From the NCBI GenBank assembly GCA_003833135.1, contig QZLH01000751.1, positions 4,020 to 62,061 on the forward strand: a stretch of 58,042 nucleotides of DNA. Direction: 5' to 3'. A program made the translations under genes and the position numbers. Positions 26,831 through 39,268 of this stretch are shown in pieces. A model generated the notes under the pieces. It was not told the origin of the DNA. It did no database searches and was given only the letters and a program-made list of their open reading frames with translations. Position 1 is the stretch's first letter, and every line of letters starts with the position of its first letter. Source of the DNA: Oehlia diaphana. Its lineage: Eukaryota > Glomeromycota > Glomeromycetes > Glomerales > Glomeraceae.

Positions 26831-27339
26831 AGTGTAGCGAAGGACTATTTATTGTACAGAACTAGATAAATTTGTAGTACTGGTTTAATCCATGTAATTT
26901 TTCCTTCCTTCTACCTACGTCATCACCACAATTTCCTTTCTGAAACATAATGCCCCTGCTTATTTCCCTTTATACTTTTTATTTTTAGTAACATTGTATG
27001 CAATGTCCTTGATTACTTGATAAAGCAAAATGTATTATATTCATTATATAAAAAAAAAGACCCCGTATTTGAAAAAATTTTGTCACGTCACGTTACTCCA
27101 TATATCATATCTGATAAGATCAATAATCAAACAAATAAGTCACATGAAAAAAAAACCTTGCATTTTTTCTTTGTTCTTTCCTCTTTTCTTTCATTCTTCC
27201 CTTTTCTCTCTTTTTCCTTTCTTTTGTACTTTCCTATTTTCTCTGTCTTACCCTTCCTCTTACTTCTCTCTTACTTTTTCTGGTGTTTAGTTTCCTTGAG
27301 CATGATATTTCAGGTTTTTCATTTTTTTTAACATTTTTT

Positions 27340-28060
27340 TTCTTTTTTAGGCATTGTTTCTTAACCCTTTGAATACATAGAAACTTGGTGAGAACACTTG
27401 GAAATGTATTTTCAAATTTATTTATTCTAATAAAATATTGTTAACATTCAATTTTTCTCTTTTTTTAGATAGTTGATATTTAAAACAAAATACTGAAAGT
27501 TACCAGCAGCACCAAGGAAAAATGGTTTTTTTATGAATAAATTTTAGTGTAAACTTGACCCTTTCAGACTTTCTTTTTTATTTTTTCTTTTAATAAAATG
27601 TTACTAGTAGTTCTTTTCTTTTTTTTTGTAGGTGATTCTTTGAGTCGTGAAGTAAATCAATTCTTTTAGCGAAATGTTTGCTAATATTTCATCTTCACTT
27701 TTTTTAGAGTCATCTGGACACATTAGATTTAGGTAAGATATTTTTTTTACTTTGCTATTTATTTTAACAAAATAATGAAACTTTTACTAGTAATATTTCG
27801 TTTTATTACTTTTTTTTAGACAGTTTCTTCAAATATCTATGGACATGAATTTTGATAAAGTTGGAAATTCAGTTCTCCCTAAATGCATTACGGTATGTGT
27901 TTAAATATTTTTTCTTTGTCTTTTTTTTTTATTTTTAACAAAATGTAACGTCTGCTAATATTTTTGTTTGTTTCTTTAGTTGCAGATTTTAGGCAGCTTT
28001 TGGTGGCGAAATGAATTATTGCTCTGGACTTACAATGGTTCCCGTTTCCTTAGTATTTAA
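27340..28060 (+). other. Chain of exon-like blocks separated by mutually similar introns
   Basis: At least five poly-pyrimidine AG acceptors (ending near 27351, 27469, 27632, 27707, 27819, 27979) are interleaved with donors (GTGAGA 27389, GTAAGA 27733, GTATGT 27893). The introns resemble one another: TAA(T/C)AAAAT, then a TACTAGTA or TGCTAATATTT branch-like word, then TTTTTTTAG. The last three blocks, 27708-27732, 27820-27892 and 27980-28060, join in one open frame reading SSGHIRFR-QFLQISMDMNFDKVGN...-LQILGSFWWRNELLLWTYNG and ending at TAA 28058. From the ATG at 27844 that would be about 43-44 residues. I could not extend the frame further upstream. It may be a spliced long noncoding RNA, a micro-gene or an eroded gene. 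Confidence 0.35.
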
Positions 28061-29460
28061 ATATAAAAAGTTATAAAAAAGTTTAAATTCTAATATTTAA
28101 TTTTACTGAACTTTTTTTTTTATTAATATATAAAAAAAAATTAAATTAAATAATAAAAGTTACAAATTTATGCAAATTTATATTTGGATTATTTAATGAA
28201 TAGATATTAGCTAAATTGCAATATTATTATCAATAAATTTTAATAATATAAGTTCTTGCATATTAAAATTTAAATATTAAGAATAAATGTTAAAAAAAAT
28301 AAAAGAATAATTTTTACTGCTATCATATCTATCATTAATACACCAATGGCCAAAAAGTCACGTGAAATTGAAATTTTTTTACTACCAAATGTATAAAGAA
28401 TTAGTGCAGTAGTGGTTTAAAAATTTATTATCCCCATAACCTTTATTGGAGTAAATCACATTTGAAAATATCCATGTATGTGCTAGTCAATTTAGTCTGA
28501 TATCTCCGCAGGTTATTCATTTTATTTTATAACCCTTCAATTAAATACCCGAAAAATTGAATATAATATATATATATATTTTTCTTTGACCACTAAAAAA
28601 TTCATTAGAAAAATACATTTTTTTTAAAAATATAATTTACAATTTTTTTTGCTTTATTCACAATTAAAATAAAAAATAAAAATAAAATACAAGAGAAAAC
28701 TTTATTATAATATATATAAGAAGAAAATAAAAAAGAAAAGAAAAGTAAAAAGGGGGGTATATAAAAAAAAAAAGATTAAGCTTAGAAAAAAATTACCTTA
28801 ATAACATAAAAGTGGGGGTGTTTTAAAAAAGTGTATTTTCAAGAAAACGAGATATTGTTAAAAAAAATAAAGGGTAATAAAAAAAAGGAAAAAGAAACAT
28901 CAAGTATCAAAGATGTTATATGAGAGAATATTATTTTTTTTCTTTTTGTTGACGGCTCTGCTTTTTTAAGATCTCTCACATTGACGATTATCATTAATGA
29001 CGATGTTTCCGAAATAAAATTAAACAAAAACTTAAAGCCCATAAAACCTAAAGAAATTAATGTCCTATTCAAATATTAAATTTTCATTAAGATACAAAAT
29101 AAATACAAAGATACAAATATATTTGTACCGAAAAAAGAAATCCGAATCAATCTTTAACCCAAATTAAAGTAATAATTAAAAGAAGAATGTTCGATGTAAT
29201 TCAAAGGAAATAATGGAAAGAAAATTAAAAGTACTAAAAGTACAAAAAATTAATAAACTAGTAAATAAACGATGAAAAAAATTATTTTTAAAATTTACGA
29301 AAAATAAACGCGTTAGAAAAAAAATGTTTGTGTTCGAGAGTAAATACGAATTATAAAGTTTTTTTTATATTAATTGGTATTTAAAAAAATATTTTATATC
29401 GAAGTCGATTTTATCCGTCGAAAAAAAAGGGGGGGAAGGAAAAAATAATTGATGCAATGT
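28061..29460. other. Spacer downstream of the TBC gene
   Basis: AT-rich, without a supported gene. A CACGTGA word lies near 28361. The minus-strand open frame 28839-29072 ends in low-complexity sequence and has no domain; the part next to 29460 is probably the 3' UTR of the TBC gene. Confidence 0.5.
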
Positions 29461-32400
29461 TTAAGAAGATCCAAAGAAAGAAGCTAAACTTGTAGATAAT
29501 CTTTTTTCAGATTTAGATTTTTGTTGGGAAGGATTTTCTTCAACAGAAATAGATTGAAAAATATCATCAACGTCATCTAAACTACCAAAACCATTCAACA
29601 TACTGTTTAATTCTTCTAATTGGGTGCTCATTTGATCTCTTGCTCTTTCACTTTCAACCAATAACATTTTGACATGTTTCAACATTTTTTCTAGTTCATC
29701 ACATTTTTTTGCTGTCGGACAATTTTCCCCTGTACAAGTAGAGGTGAAGAAATCACCATCACTACTAGATTTTGATCCGTTTGGTGTTACAAAGAAATTT
29801 AAGAAGGATACTCTTCTTGATTTTGGAGTATTAGAGGCCGCGATAATTTCTTCTATTTCTTCCATTGTTGTGACCCATTCATTATTTCCCATATAATCAG
29901 GTTCATATTGTCTTAATCTTGTTTCAACATTTTCCAACTCTTTCTTCAATTTTTCATTTTCTCTATTAGAACGAATATGTTCAATTCGATTATGTTTAAT
30001 AGCTTTAATCTCTTCTTTTAATGAATTTTGTTCATATAATGCTTGAGTTGATTCTTCATCTAATCTCTCAATTTCAGTACGTAAGAAAGCATTTTTATCT
30101 TGGATAGATTTTTGAATTTGATGAGAATTTTCCAAAGCATTTTCTAATTCACAATTTCTTTTTACCAGTTCTTTATTTTCCAACATCAATTCAAATTTCT
30201 CTTGTTTAACTTGAATTAATTCTTCGGTAAGTGCTAATTCTAAAGAATATTGTTCCTTACTTTTTTCATTCCATTCTTTAACTAAACCAAACGCACCATC
30301 TTTTGATTCCGAGTGAGCATTATTATTACTATTCAATAAGAGAGATAATTGATATTCTGTAAGAGAAGTAGCTGGAGCTGATAACCTTCTTGATTTCAAT
30401 AATTCTTTATCCAATCCATCCTCATAACCTAATTTTGACCCTATATAATTCATGAAATTTTTCATTTGATCATAACCATCCTTTTGATCCGGATTTGGTG
30501 TGATCGGTGAAGCGATTCTAGTACTTCTTCCAGATTCAAATCCATCATCATTATTCAATGTCATTGAAGAATCTATTGACATTCTCTTATTTTCCTTTTC
30601 CATTCCTCTTAATCGACTATTTAATGCATCAACTTCATTCACCAAATCAATCTTTTCCATTTTAATACCAACCAATTGTTCTGTTATTTCAGCATGTTCT
30701 TTTTGTAAATGTGAATAGGCTGTTACCAAATCTTCAATTTGTTGATGTAACACTCCCGTACTAGCATCATTTGAGACGAAATTTGGTGCTGGTGTAACTG
30801 ATGTTGGAGCTTCACTATCAGATGATGTGGAGAAATCACTTGATGTACTGGAACTTGAGTTTGATCTGGTTAAATTTTGCATTGTAGCAACCGAATGTCT
30901 AGAGTTTGGTAATGATGGATTAAGTGACCATCGGTTATCACCAGAACGTTTCTCTCTTTTCTTTGAATCATCTTTCTTTTTATCTTTCTTTGATCGACCA
31001 AATCTTCCATTAAATCTAACAGAGACCAATTCTTCGGCACGTTTCTTTTGATCTTCCATATCATGTACGTAAGAATCTGACAATTCATCCAATTTACCTT
31101 TAGTAATAACAGAACTCAATTCCATAGCATCTTTAATTAATCCAGTTGGTTCATTATTATAAGTTTCATATAATCTTGAAGTCAAGAAATCCAACAAATC
31201 TTCAAATTCTCCCAAACTCAATAATTTTTCTTCATTCTTTTTCAATAACGCTATAGCAACTCTCATTATGGTTTCAGGTGCACCTTCAGCAAATACTACA
31301 TCATATATTCTAAATACCAAAGGAAGAGGATATGTATAAGCGAATAATGAAAGGAACCATTGTGACGCGTACATAGCAGATTGAATTCCATGAAGATGGA
31401 AATGAGAATGTAATTTTGGAAGGATTTGTGAGAGAAGACCAGAGAATTGGTAGAGTCTTTGTTGAAGACCTTCCATATTCAAAGTAAACATTGTACGCAT
31501 ATCGTATGTTTCCATCAATCTATAAAGGAAAATTTTGCGTGGGACACGGATTAGAATTAAGTAAAAATGAAGATAATGAGTAGAGTACACGTAAAAGTCG
31601 TAAGACCTTTAACCTACCTAACAAATACACAGAAAGCTTGAGTTTCAGACATCTACAAAAAAAGTTAACGTAAGTCACGAAAAAGTTTAAATTAACGTCA
31701 TGCTAAATCACGTTGAATCACGTAAATCACGTGAATAGAAATTAAACTTACATTCATCAATAAAGGACCGACCAAGAATCCAAGACCTTGACAATAACCA
31801 ACTAAAGGATCATACAAACTATAAGCTCTCAAGACATTCCAAAGCATAGTTTGACCATGACCATTCTCCTCTTTAAATAATTCCACACCAGGAAAGGTTC
31901 TAGCTAAATCACGTTGAATAATTTTATCGTAAGGAGAAGATTCCGATAATAATTGACTATACATAGTTTCCAAATAAGTTGAAGAAGCTTGACTCATAGA
32001 TTGCCAAACTAAACCTCTTAATTTCGAAGGTAAACCTTGTTGCAATTTAGCAGCTAATAAATGAGGTAATTTTGTCGCTACAGCAGTATAATCTTGAATT
32101 AAAGCAGTCCAAAAATCCCAATCAATTTTCTTTGTCTCTTCATCATTTGAATCACGAAGTTTCTTTTTCTTTTTAGTAATAGTGTTGGAAGGATTGGAGG
32201 AGGTAGGATTTGCATCATCTGATGTATCAGTATCAACATCAGCCTCCGGAGTCTTAATATCATTGATTAAAGATTGTACAACATCCATGTTAGCCTTAAG
32301 TACGTTGGATTCAATGCAAACTGATTTTGGATCGTTGTCCAACATATCATTTTGTCTTTCAAGGCGGGCTAATAAAAATTGAGTAGAATCCTAAAAAAAA

Positions 32401-33255
32401 AAAAAAAAAAAATTTTAATCTTTTATATTTTATAATACACATATATATGATTATAATTACCTGAGGTGGCAATTGAGAATTTTGTTGTTCTAATCTAGCC
32501 AATAATTCCTTATTTAATTCAGCTTTAGGTAAAGAAGACAATGTTGAAGTTTTCTTCTTTGCAACACCACGATGCGATTTTGAAGCAAATAAAGGAGTTG
32601 GTTTCTTTGATGACTTTGATGAAGTAACGTTTGAAGAATCATCAGCAGAATTTTCTTTGACAGAAGATTTTGATTGAAATGATTCAGATTTTCTTAATTC
32701 AATTATTTTTGGAGACACGAGAGAAGGAGAAGTAACAGTATTTGGAGAACCTTTTGTTGAAGAATTTTTAACGGAAGAATCTTTATCGGAAGAATTTTTA
32801 ACGGAAAAATCTTTAGCGGAAGAATCTTTAGCGGAAGAATCTTTACCGGAAGAATCTTTTGAAGAAATTTGCTGAGAAGTGGGACGATTATTTTTAAAAG
32901 CCATATTTAATTTTGGAGGTTTCTTATTTACTAAATTATCAGTACCAGGTTCATCATAAGAAATCGAAGAAATCGGTCCACTTTTTGATTTTTTCATTAA
33001 AGTATTTGATTGAACACTACTTTTAGTTCTATTTGAAGAAGTAGGACCACTAATTGATTTTTTTCTTTCAATGTTACGAGATACATCTCTTGATAAGATT
33101 GAAGATTTTGGTTTATTATTATTATTACTTGATAAATTTGAGGTAACTATATTATTAGGTGAATTATTCTTCTTGATTTTATTTGAAGTAGATTTTGGAC
33201 GAGATGATTTATTGGTTGGAGTATCACGTCCGACAATATTTTTACTTGATTCCAT
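29461..33255 (-). CDS. TBC-domain Rab GTPase-activating protein (1,175 aa, 4 exons)
   Basis: Exons (high to low) 32461-33255, 31752-32390, 31618-31652 (35 nt) and 29461-31519 give 3,528 nt in frame. The N-terminal 260 residues are Ser/Lys-rich and disordered, with a KDSS-type mini-repeat. The TBC domain spans about 385-600: GLPSKLRGLVWQ, the catalytic-arginine motif IIQRDLARTFPG, and the catalytic-glutamine motif GYCQGLGFLVGPL, both intact, then QAFCVFVRLMETYDMR and the FRIYDVVFAEG segment. After it come a basic linker (RSKKDKKKDDSKKREKR) and long coiled coils to the end, broken by Ser-rich linkers. Arg-plus-Gln finger TBC proteins inactivate Rab GTPases in vesicle traffic. The TBC-plus-coiled-coil layout resembles Gyp5/EVI5/RabGAP1, but the target Rab cannot be read from the sequence. 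The 35-nt exon encodes SETQAFCVFV, the start of a conserved TBC helix. Confidence 0.93.
32740..32880 (-). repeat. KDSS-type mini-repeat inside the TBC gene
   Basis: The minus strand encodes about eight five-residue units of the form K(D/N)(S/F)S(X), built on 15-nt units such as GAAGAATCTTTAGCG in plus-strand reading. It lies in the disordered N-terminal part of the protein and is probably length-polymorphic. Confidence 0.8.
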
Positions 33256-36090
33256 GGTTTTTATTAATTATCAGATGAATTATTCAAAGTTGAAAAAAAA
33301 TTTGATGTATATTCTTTCTTTCAGTTGAAAGTATTATTATTTACAAAAGGTGATCTTTGAGAAATCAAATTTTATTTCTTTATTCTTGAGGAGGAGAGCA
33401 AAATAATAATATAATAATGATGACAATAATAATATTATATTTCTCTCTCTAAAAAAAAAGGGGGAATCAAAAAAAATAAAATAAAATAAAATAAATAAAT
33501 AACAAATAATAATATAATAATAATAATAATAAATTATAAATAATAAATCCTTTTTATATTTTTTTTTTTTTTAGATTGTAAGGAGGAAAAAAAGAAGAAA
33601 AAAAAATATATAAAAAAAAATTTTTTTTTTTTTTTGCTAGGACCGCGTAAAAAAGAGAAGAGTTTCCAAAAAAAAAAAAGGCGGGATTTTTTTCTACTCA
33701 CTCGGTTTTTGAACTTAATTATATGCCCAATAACCAAAAAAGGGAATAAATTCCCGGTAGATTATTGGCTGAAAATTAAGGAGAGCATGTACAGTTCTTA
33801 GAGAGAAAGGTCAGTTTGTAATTTGGTATTACCTATTTACGACTTTCCTAATACATATCATGATACAAACATTATATAATTTTAATAGTTTCAAGAGTAT
33901 GACAATTGACACAATTAACGGCAAAGTAAGCAAAGTAAGCGGTATTTAGTATAAAAAGAACCGAACATAACGGAAAATACCATGACTTTATTATAAGAAC
34001 CAATTGTAGCAAGGTCAATAAACTGTATAATTTAATTGTTCAATTATTATGGAAGCTTTAAGACATAATAAAAAATAAATATATATATAAATATAAAGTA
34101 TTTCGGGTAAATTAAATTATATATCTTAAATGGTAACTATAATAATTTATATTATGCATAATGAAGCATAAAATCTAATCTGGTCCTTTTGTTTATCAAA
34201 AAGTTTGATTGTTTAAAAAAAAAAAAAAAAAAAATTTTTCTTTTTCTAGGTTTTATTTTTTTTTTTCAATCATATGAATTTTATAAGTTTAGAGGAATTT
34301 TTGGCGTAAAATAATTTAACCAAATAGTTTGTTAGTTATTATCTTTCAAATTCCGAAATGAAGTTCATGAAGATAATTATCCAAATAAATATTTATCAAG
34401 AATAAGATATAAATATTGATGCACACGATGGTTTCATCACATGTAAAGATACAACACCTTGTTTTTTTAGTCCGATAAGAGTCACAATGGTTTTACAACT
34501 TCAAAAATTCATTGGTTGAACATCATTAGCCGCAATTGTGCATTTTATTTGGATTTCACAAGAAAAAAAAAAAAAATTTTTTTATATTTTATTTTTATTT
34601 ATTTTCGATAAAGACATACGTATCATTTTCATTCATTCATTCATTCATTCATTCATTCATTGTTGATAAATTGATTTCAATTTATATTTTAAACGATAAT
34701 CAAAAAATCAAAAAAAAATTATTATTATTATTTTTATTATTTCATTGTTATTTTTTTTGTTACGAGGAAGAAAAAAAGAAAGTTTTTGTAATTTTCCCAG
34801 CCCAATGATCAAATTAAGAGAAAACCTAAAAAAAACTGCGGTTTATTGTGTATGTATATCCTAGTGAAAATCAATCTTAACTTATAAAGATTTAAGGTTC
34901 CGAGAAAGTTTTTTTTTTTAGGTTAAATTAAAAAAAAAATGTACACATTTTATTATAAATATAATAAAGGTAAATTCACTTTTCAATGAAGAAAAAATTG
35001 ACCAAAGGTATATCAACTTTAAAAAGATAAAAGGGTTGGAAGATCACAAAAAAAGAAATAATTTTGAGAATTTATATTCGTTATCTTTTTTTAATAAAGA
35101 ACCTATAATAAGATTATTCCCCCTAGATGTCTTTGTTTGCGCAGTATTATACAGTATGTAAAAGTTAATTAGGGAACGTAATTTATTTATGCAAAAATAT
35201 AACACGAATATGTATGGGATGTGCGTACATAAAGTGCATAAAGTGTTTCAAACCGACGTATCCTATCACTTTAATTTAAATGTGAGCAGTGAGTAACTGA
35301 TTAATTCACGTGCTTAATCTGCAAGAAAATTCAATAAATTATGTAATTTCAACCTTTTGGCCAAAATTATCTTGGTTGGCTAAAAAAATTACAAAATTAC
35401 ACATGATAATATGAAGTGATCATCAAAAAAAGGACGTTAGTATTATTGCTGTTCTCATTGTAGCCTATTATATTTGAATAAAAAAAAAAAAAAAGAATAC
35501 CAGATTTTTCAGACGAATGCTGTCAGACATTAATAGGACACAACATTTTGAAACCGACAATAATTAAGTATACGAAACTAGTACATTCTAATCTAGTATG
35601 ATTTCATTCGAATCTAGTACAATATGTTTTAAAATTTCATTCAACAATAATTAAACCTTTAAACATTTTTAAGAAACTAGTGTGTTTTCTTTATCTATGA
35701 ACATCGTCGGTATTAAACTAAAATTAAAGCCCCTCATCTGTGAATATAATGAAATAAGTTAGTAAATCTTAAACAATAATGGAACAATCCAAGTTTGGTT
35801 TAAATTAGCAGCAAGTATTGTGAATGCAAGTCCGATTAGAAAAGAATCTAAAGGTAATCTAATCGGTTGTAACTGTAGAGTCGAAACCTTTGTACACAAG
35901 AAGGAGTTGTTACTTTAGAACGTTAGTTGACGTTAAGTCTGCTTTTGTATGATTATATATATATATATATCCTAGCTAAACGATCGCTAGCAGAGTTGGT
36001 TTGGACTTAATATTTTCAGAAGAATGGTCATAGGTAGGAAGGGATTTAGTATGGATCAGGAGTAGCAAGCGTAGCAAGTCTTCAATCTTA
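33256..36090. other. Gene-free spacer with homopolymers and an (ATTC)n microsatellite
   Basis: No supported gene. The first 500 bp are the leader/promoter side of the TBC gene, full of poly-A and poly-T. An (ATTC)n run of about eight units lies at 34631-34661. Open frames at 33534-33737 and 34536-34808 are translations of homopolymer runs. Confidence 0.6.
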
Positions 36091-36094
36091 TATT

Positions 36095-37440
36095 CTAATT
36101 TTCTCGGCTATGTATTTGACGTTTTATTGTTTTTGTAATTGGTAATTAGTTGTTGAATAAATGCTAGTCTTCTCACGCTGTATATTTGAAATCCTATTGT
36201 TTTTGTAATTGATGGCAAAGCCATTTTGCTGTTTTTGTAATTCTCACGCTACATATTTGACATTTTATTGTTTTTGTAATTGGTAGCAAAGCGAATTGTT
36301 ATCTTCTCAACCATTTTATTGTTTTTGTAATTGGTTGCCGAGTAAATTGTTTCCGTAATTGGTAGCAAAGCAAATTCCCATTTTGTTGTTTTTGTAATTG
36401 GTAATTAGTTGCCGAGTAAATGCTAATCTTCTCACATTATATATTTGACATTTTATTGTTTCTGTAATTGGTAACAAAGTAAATTCCCATTTTGTAGTTT
36501 TTGTAATTGGTAATTAGTTGTCGAGTAAATGCTAGTCTTCTCACGCTATATTTTTGACATTTTATTGTTTCTGTAATTGGTAACAAAGCAAATTCCTATT
36601 TTGTTGTTTGTAATTGGTAGCAAAGCAAATTATTATAACTTCTTAATAATTTTATTGTTTTTGTAATTAGTTTCCGAGTAAATGCTAGCCTTCTCACGCT
36701 ATATATTTGACATTTTATTTTTTTTTTGTAATTGGTAGCAAAGCATATTCTAATCTTCTCAGCCATTTTATTGTTTTTGTAATTGGTTGCCGAGTAAATG
36801 TTAGTCTTCTCACGCTATTTATTTGACATTTTATTTTTTTTTTGTAATTGGTAGCAAAGCATATTCTAATCTTCTCAACCCTTTTATTGTTTTCGTAATC
36901 AGTTGCCGAGTAAATGCTAGTCTTCTCACGCTATATATTTGACATTTTATTTTTTTCGTAATTGGTAGCAAAGCAAATTCTAACATCTTAACCATTTTAT
37001 TGTTTTTTAATTGTTTGCCGAGTAAATGCCAGTCTTCTCACGCTATATATTTGACATTTTATTTTTTGTCCATTCTTGAGTGAGTTCTGCATGTCCGAAG
37101 GTAGCAAAGCAATTCTAACTTCTCAACCATTTTATTGTTTTCGTAATCGGTTGCCGAGTAAATGCTATATATTTGACATTTTGTTTTGTAATTGGTAGCA
37201 AAGCAAATTATTATAACTTCTTAATAATTTTATTGTTTTTGTAATTGGTTGCCGAGTAAATGCTAGTCTTCTCAGGCTATATATTTGACATTTTATTTTT
37301 TTTTTTTTGTAATTGGTAGCAAAGTAAATTGTTATAACTTCTTAACCATTTTATTGGTTTTGTCGAGTAAATGCTAGTCTTCTCAGGCTATATATTTTGA
37401 CATTTTATTTCTTTTTGTAATTGGTAGCATAGCAAATTTC
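36095..37440 (+). repeat. Composite satellite with GTAATTGGT units
   Basis: About ten to twelve irregular units of roughly 95-160 bp (commonly near 112-118). A full unit runs GCCGAGTAAATGCTAGTCTT, CTCACGCTATATATTTGACA, TTTTATT(T)n, GTAATTGGTAGCAAAGCAAA, TTCT-AA-CTTCTCAACCATTT, TATTGTTTTTGTAATTGGTT. The word TTTTATTGTTTTTGTAATTGG occurs in two positions per unit, so the unit is itself an old dimer. Landmark GAGTAAATGC occurs near 36413, 36512, 36673, 36907, 37019, 37157, 37254 and 37365. No coding frame runs through it. Confidence 0.9.
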
Positions 37441-37584
37441 AAAAGTTCATAAATTCGATCAAATTGTTGTGTATTGATTAAATTGAATCAATGAAAGATT
37501 AGTTTAAAGACTATTGTTATAACGTACCTAATTTTTCATACTTCCCTAATTTTTCATACTTCGATATACCGACATTCAATATAC

Positions 37585-37735
37585 TGTTACAGTCAAACTC
37601 CGATATAAAATAGAAAAATATTATTATACCGATATTTATTATGTTCTCTCATATAATGGGAAAGTTAAAATTTTATCGGAATTTTAATATCTGTATATCG
37701 AATATCAGTATATCGATTGATCGATATAACGAAAA
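37585..37735. mobile_element. Possible pogo/Tc1-like terminal-repeat remnant
   Basis: CAGTCAAACTCCGATATAAA at about 37590 and the facing GATCGATATAACGAA at about 37720 resemble the CAGTCAAACCTCGATATAAC-type termini of pogo-like transposons and MITEs, with GATATA words pointing inward from both sides. There is no transposase frame, so at most a short non-autonomous or eroded copy is present. Confidence 0.35.
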
Positions 37736-37739
37736 AATA

Positions 37740-39047
37740 TATAAGTTTTAATATAAACAATTTATATATATGTTCATACTATATTTTTTAAAAAAAAAAA
37801 AATGGCTATTTATATCAAGTTCTGACTTTAAATTAAAAATTCGACGTAACCAATGTATATCGATATTTATTTTTTCAAAGGGATTTTCATTTCGGGAAAT
37901 TTGATGATCATCGGCATTGTAAATCATTCATTGAAAAATTGATTTAATTGGTCTTAAATGAAAGACCGACCCCCCATAACTTTTTATAAATTTTATATGG
38001 AAATGTAAATGAAAGATCATAGCTTTTATAAATTTTATATAAAGAAATATAAATGAAAGATCTGACAAATTTTTATAATTTTATATAAAGAAAGAATGAA
38101 CAACCTTTCATAGGATAATAATTTATAAATTTTATAGTAAGACAGGAAAAATTTCTCAAAATGAAATATAATAATGAATATAATTTTTTTATGAACTTGG
38201 TTACCGAAAAAATTAAAAAGAAATTAATATATTTGGAAATCATGATGAAGATATAAATATATGTATATAATTTTTACATTCAAACTTTTTTAACTCCGTT
38301 TGTAATTTATATATGTTTTTTTTTCTCATTTGATGAATAAATATGGATAATTTAATGGCTCCTTAATAATTTTCATATTGCATCCCTTAGACCACGTGTC
38401 CTCCTTTCTATGCATTGAATGTAATGCAATCCAGGCAATCATTTAAATTCATATGAGCAACTTTAATTAAAAGAAAACGATGAAAGAAGTCAGTGTAACA
38501 GAAATAATTTCTAATGTGAACAATATTACTTCCATTCAATATTATTTCATTCTAACATTATTTTAGTTTTAATATTGGTTTCGTTTACATGATTATGAGT
38601 GATAATTTTATCCCAAAAAAAAAATGAACATTAAATCAATTTAAAAGAATAGTTTATATATTGTTTGGTATAAAGTAATATTTATTTCATCTGATAATAT
38701 TTGACGTTTAACATCTTACGTAATAAAGTAGATCAAACATTGTGTCGGGATTATCCGTGCCGTGTTTTCTTCGATCCGGATCTTCTTTTATAAAATGTTA
38801 TAAATCTTTTAAGGTAAAAAAAAAAATAATTAATTATACATTAAAGGTTATTATTTTCCGAATGTTTCAAAAAAAAAAAAAAAAAAAAAAGAAATCAATA
38901 ATATTAATTTAAAAATCTTACGATTAATCCGTTATATTCTTTATTGGTTCACATTGAATTTCCAAATTAGTCGATTTTTAAAGAGGAATTATTTGTAAAA
39001 CGTAAATTAATATATTTAAAACTAATAAACAAATTACGTAATTTTTT
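37740..39047. other. AT-rich spacer upstream of the methyltransferase array
   Basis: No supported gene. Contains several poly-A tracts and a GAAAGATC-type partial repeat between about 37960 and 38110 (three diverged copies of AAATGAAAGATC followed by TTTTATAAATTTTATA). Confidence 0.5.
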
Positions 39048-39268
39048 TATAAATATCTAATGAATATAAATACAGTGAAAAAAAAGAGGATAAAGAATCG
39101 TAAAAAAATTTTTTTTTAAAAAAAAATAGATTTATTATAAAATATTGTAAATAAATCTCTTTGTATAATATCTCTAATATCTAATATCTCTAATATCTCT
39201 AATATTACTTTGTATAATAAATACATCATAAACACATCATTATAATTCCTTGCTTTTGTTTTTAAAAT
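39048..39268 (+). promoter_or_regulatory. Promoter/leader of methyltransferase copy 1
   Basis: TATAAATA words at 39048-39056 and 39065-39072 lie about 200 bp before the ATG. Copies 2 and 3 have the same word at 42200-42207 and 45322-45329, about 235 and 106 bp before their starts. The leader of copy 1 contains a tandem (ATCTCTAAT)n stretch at about 39168-39208. Confidence 0.4.

Noticed and set aside
27017..27331. 104-codon open frame rich in Phe, Ser and Leu
   Set aside because: It is a translation of a long pyrimidine tract; two other frames are nearly as open, and no domain is visible.
29669..31051. Plus-strand open frames opposite the TBC gene
   Set aside because: They are antisense shadows of a well-supported coding exon with coiled coils.
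36095..37440. CRISPR-like regular repeat
   Set aside because: Eukaryotic context, irregular unit length, diverged units, and no unique spacers; a satellite explains it.
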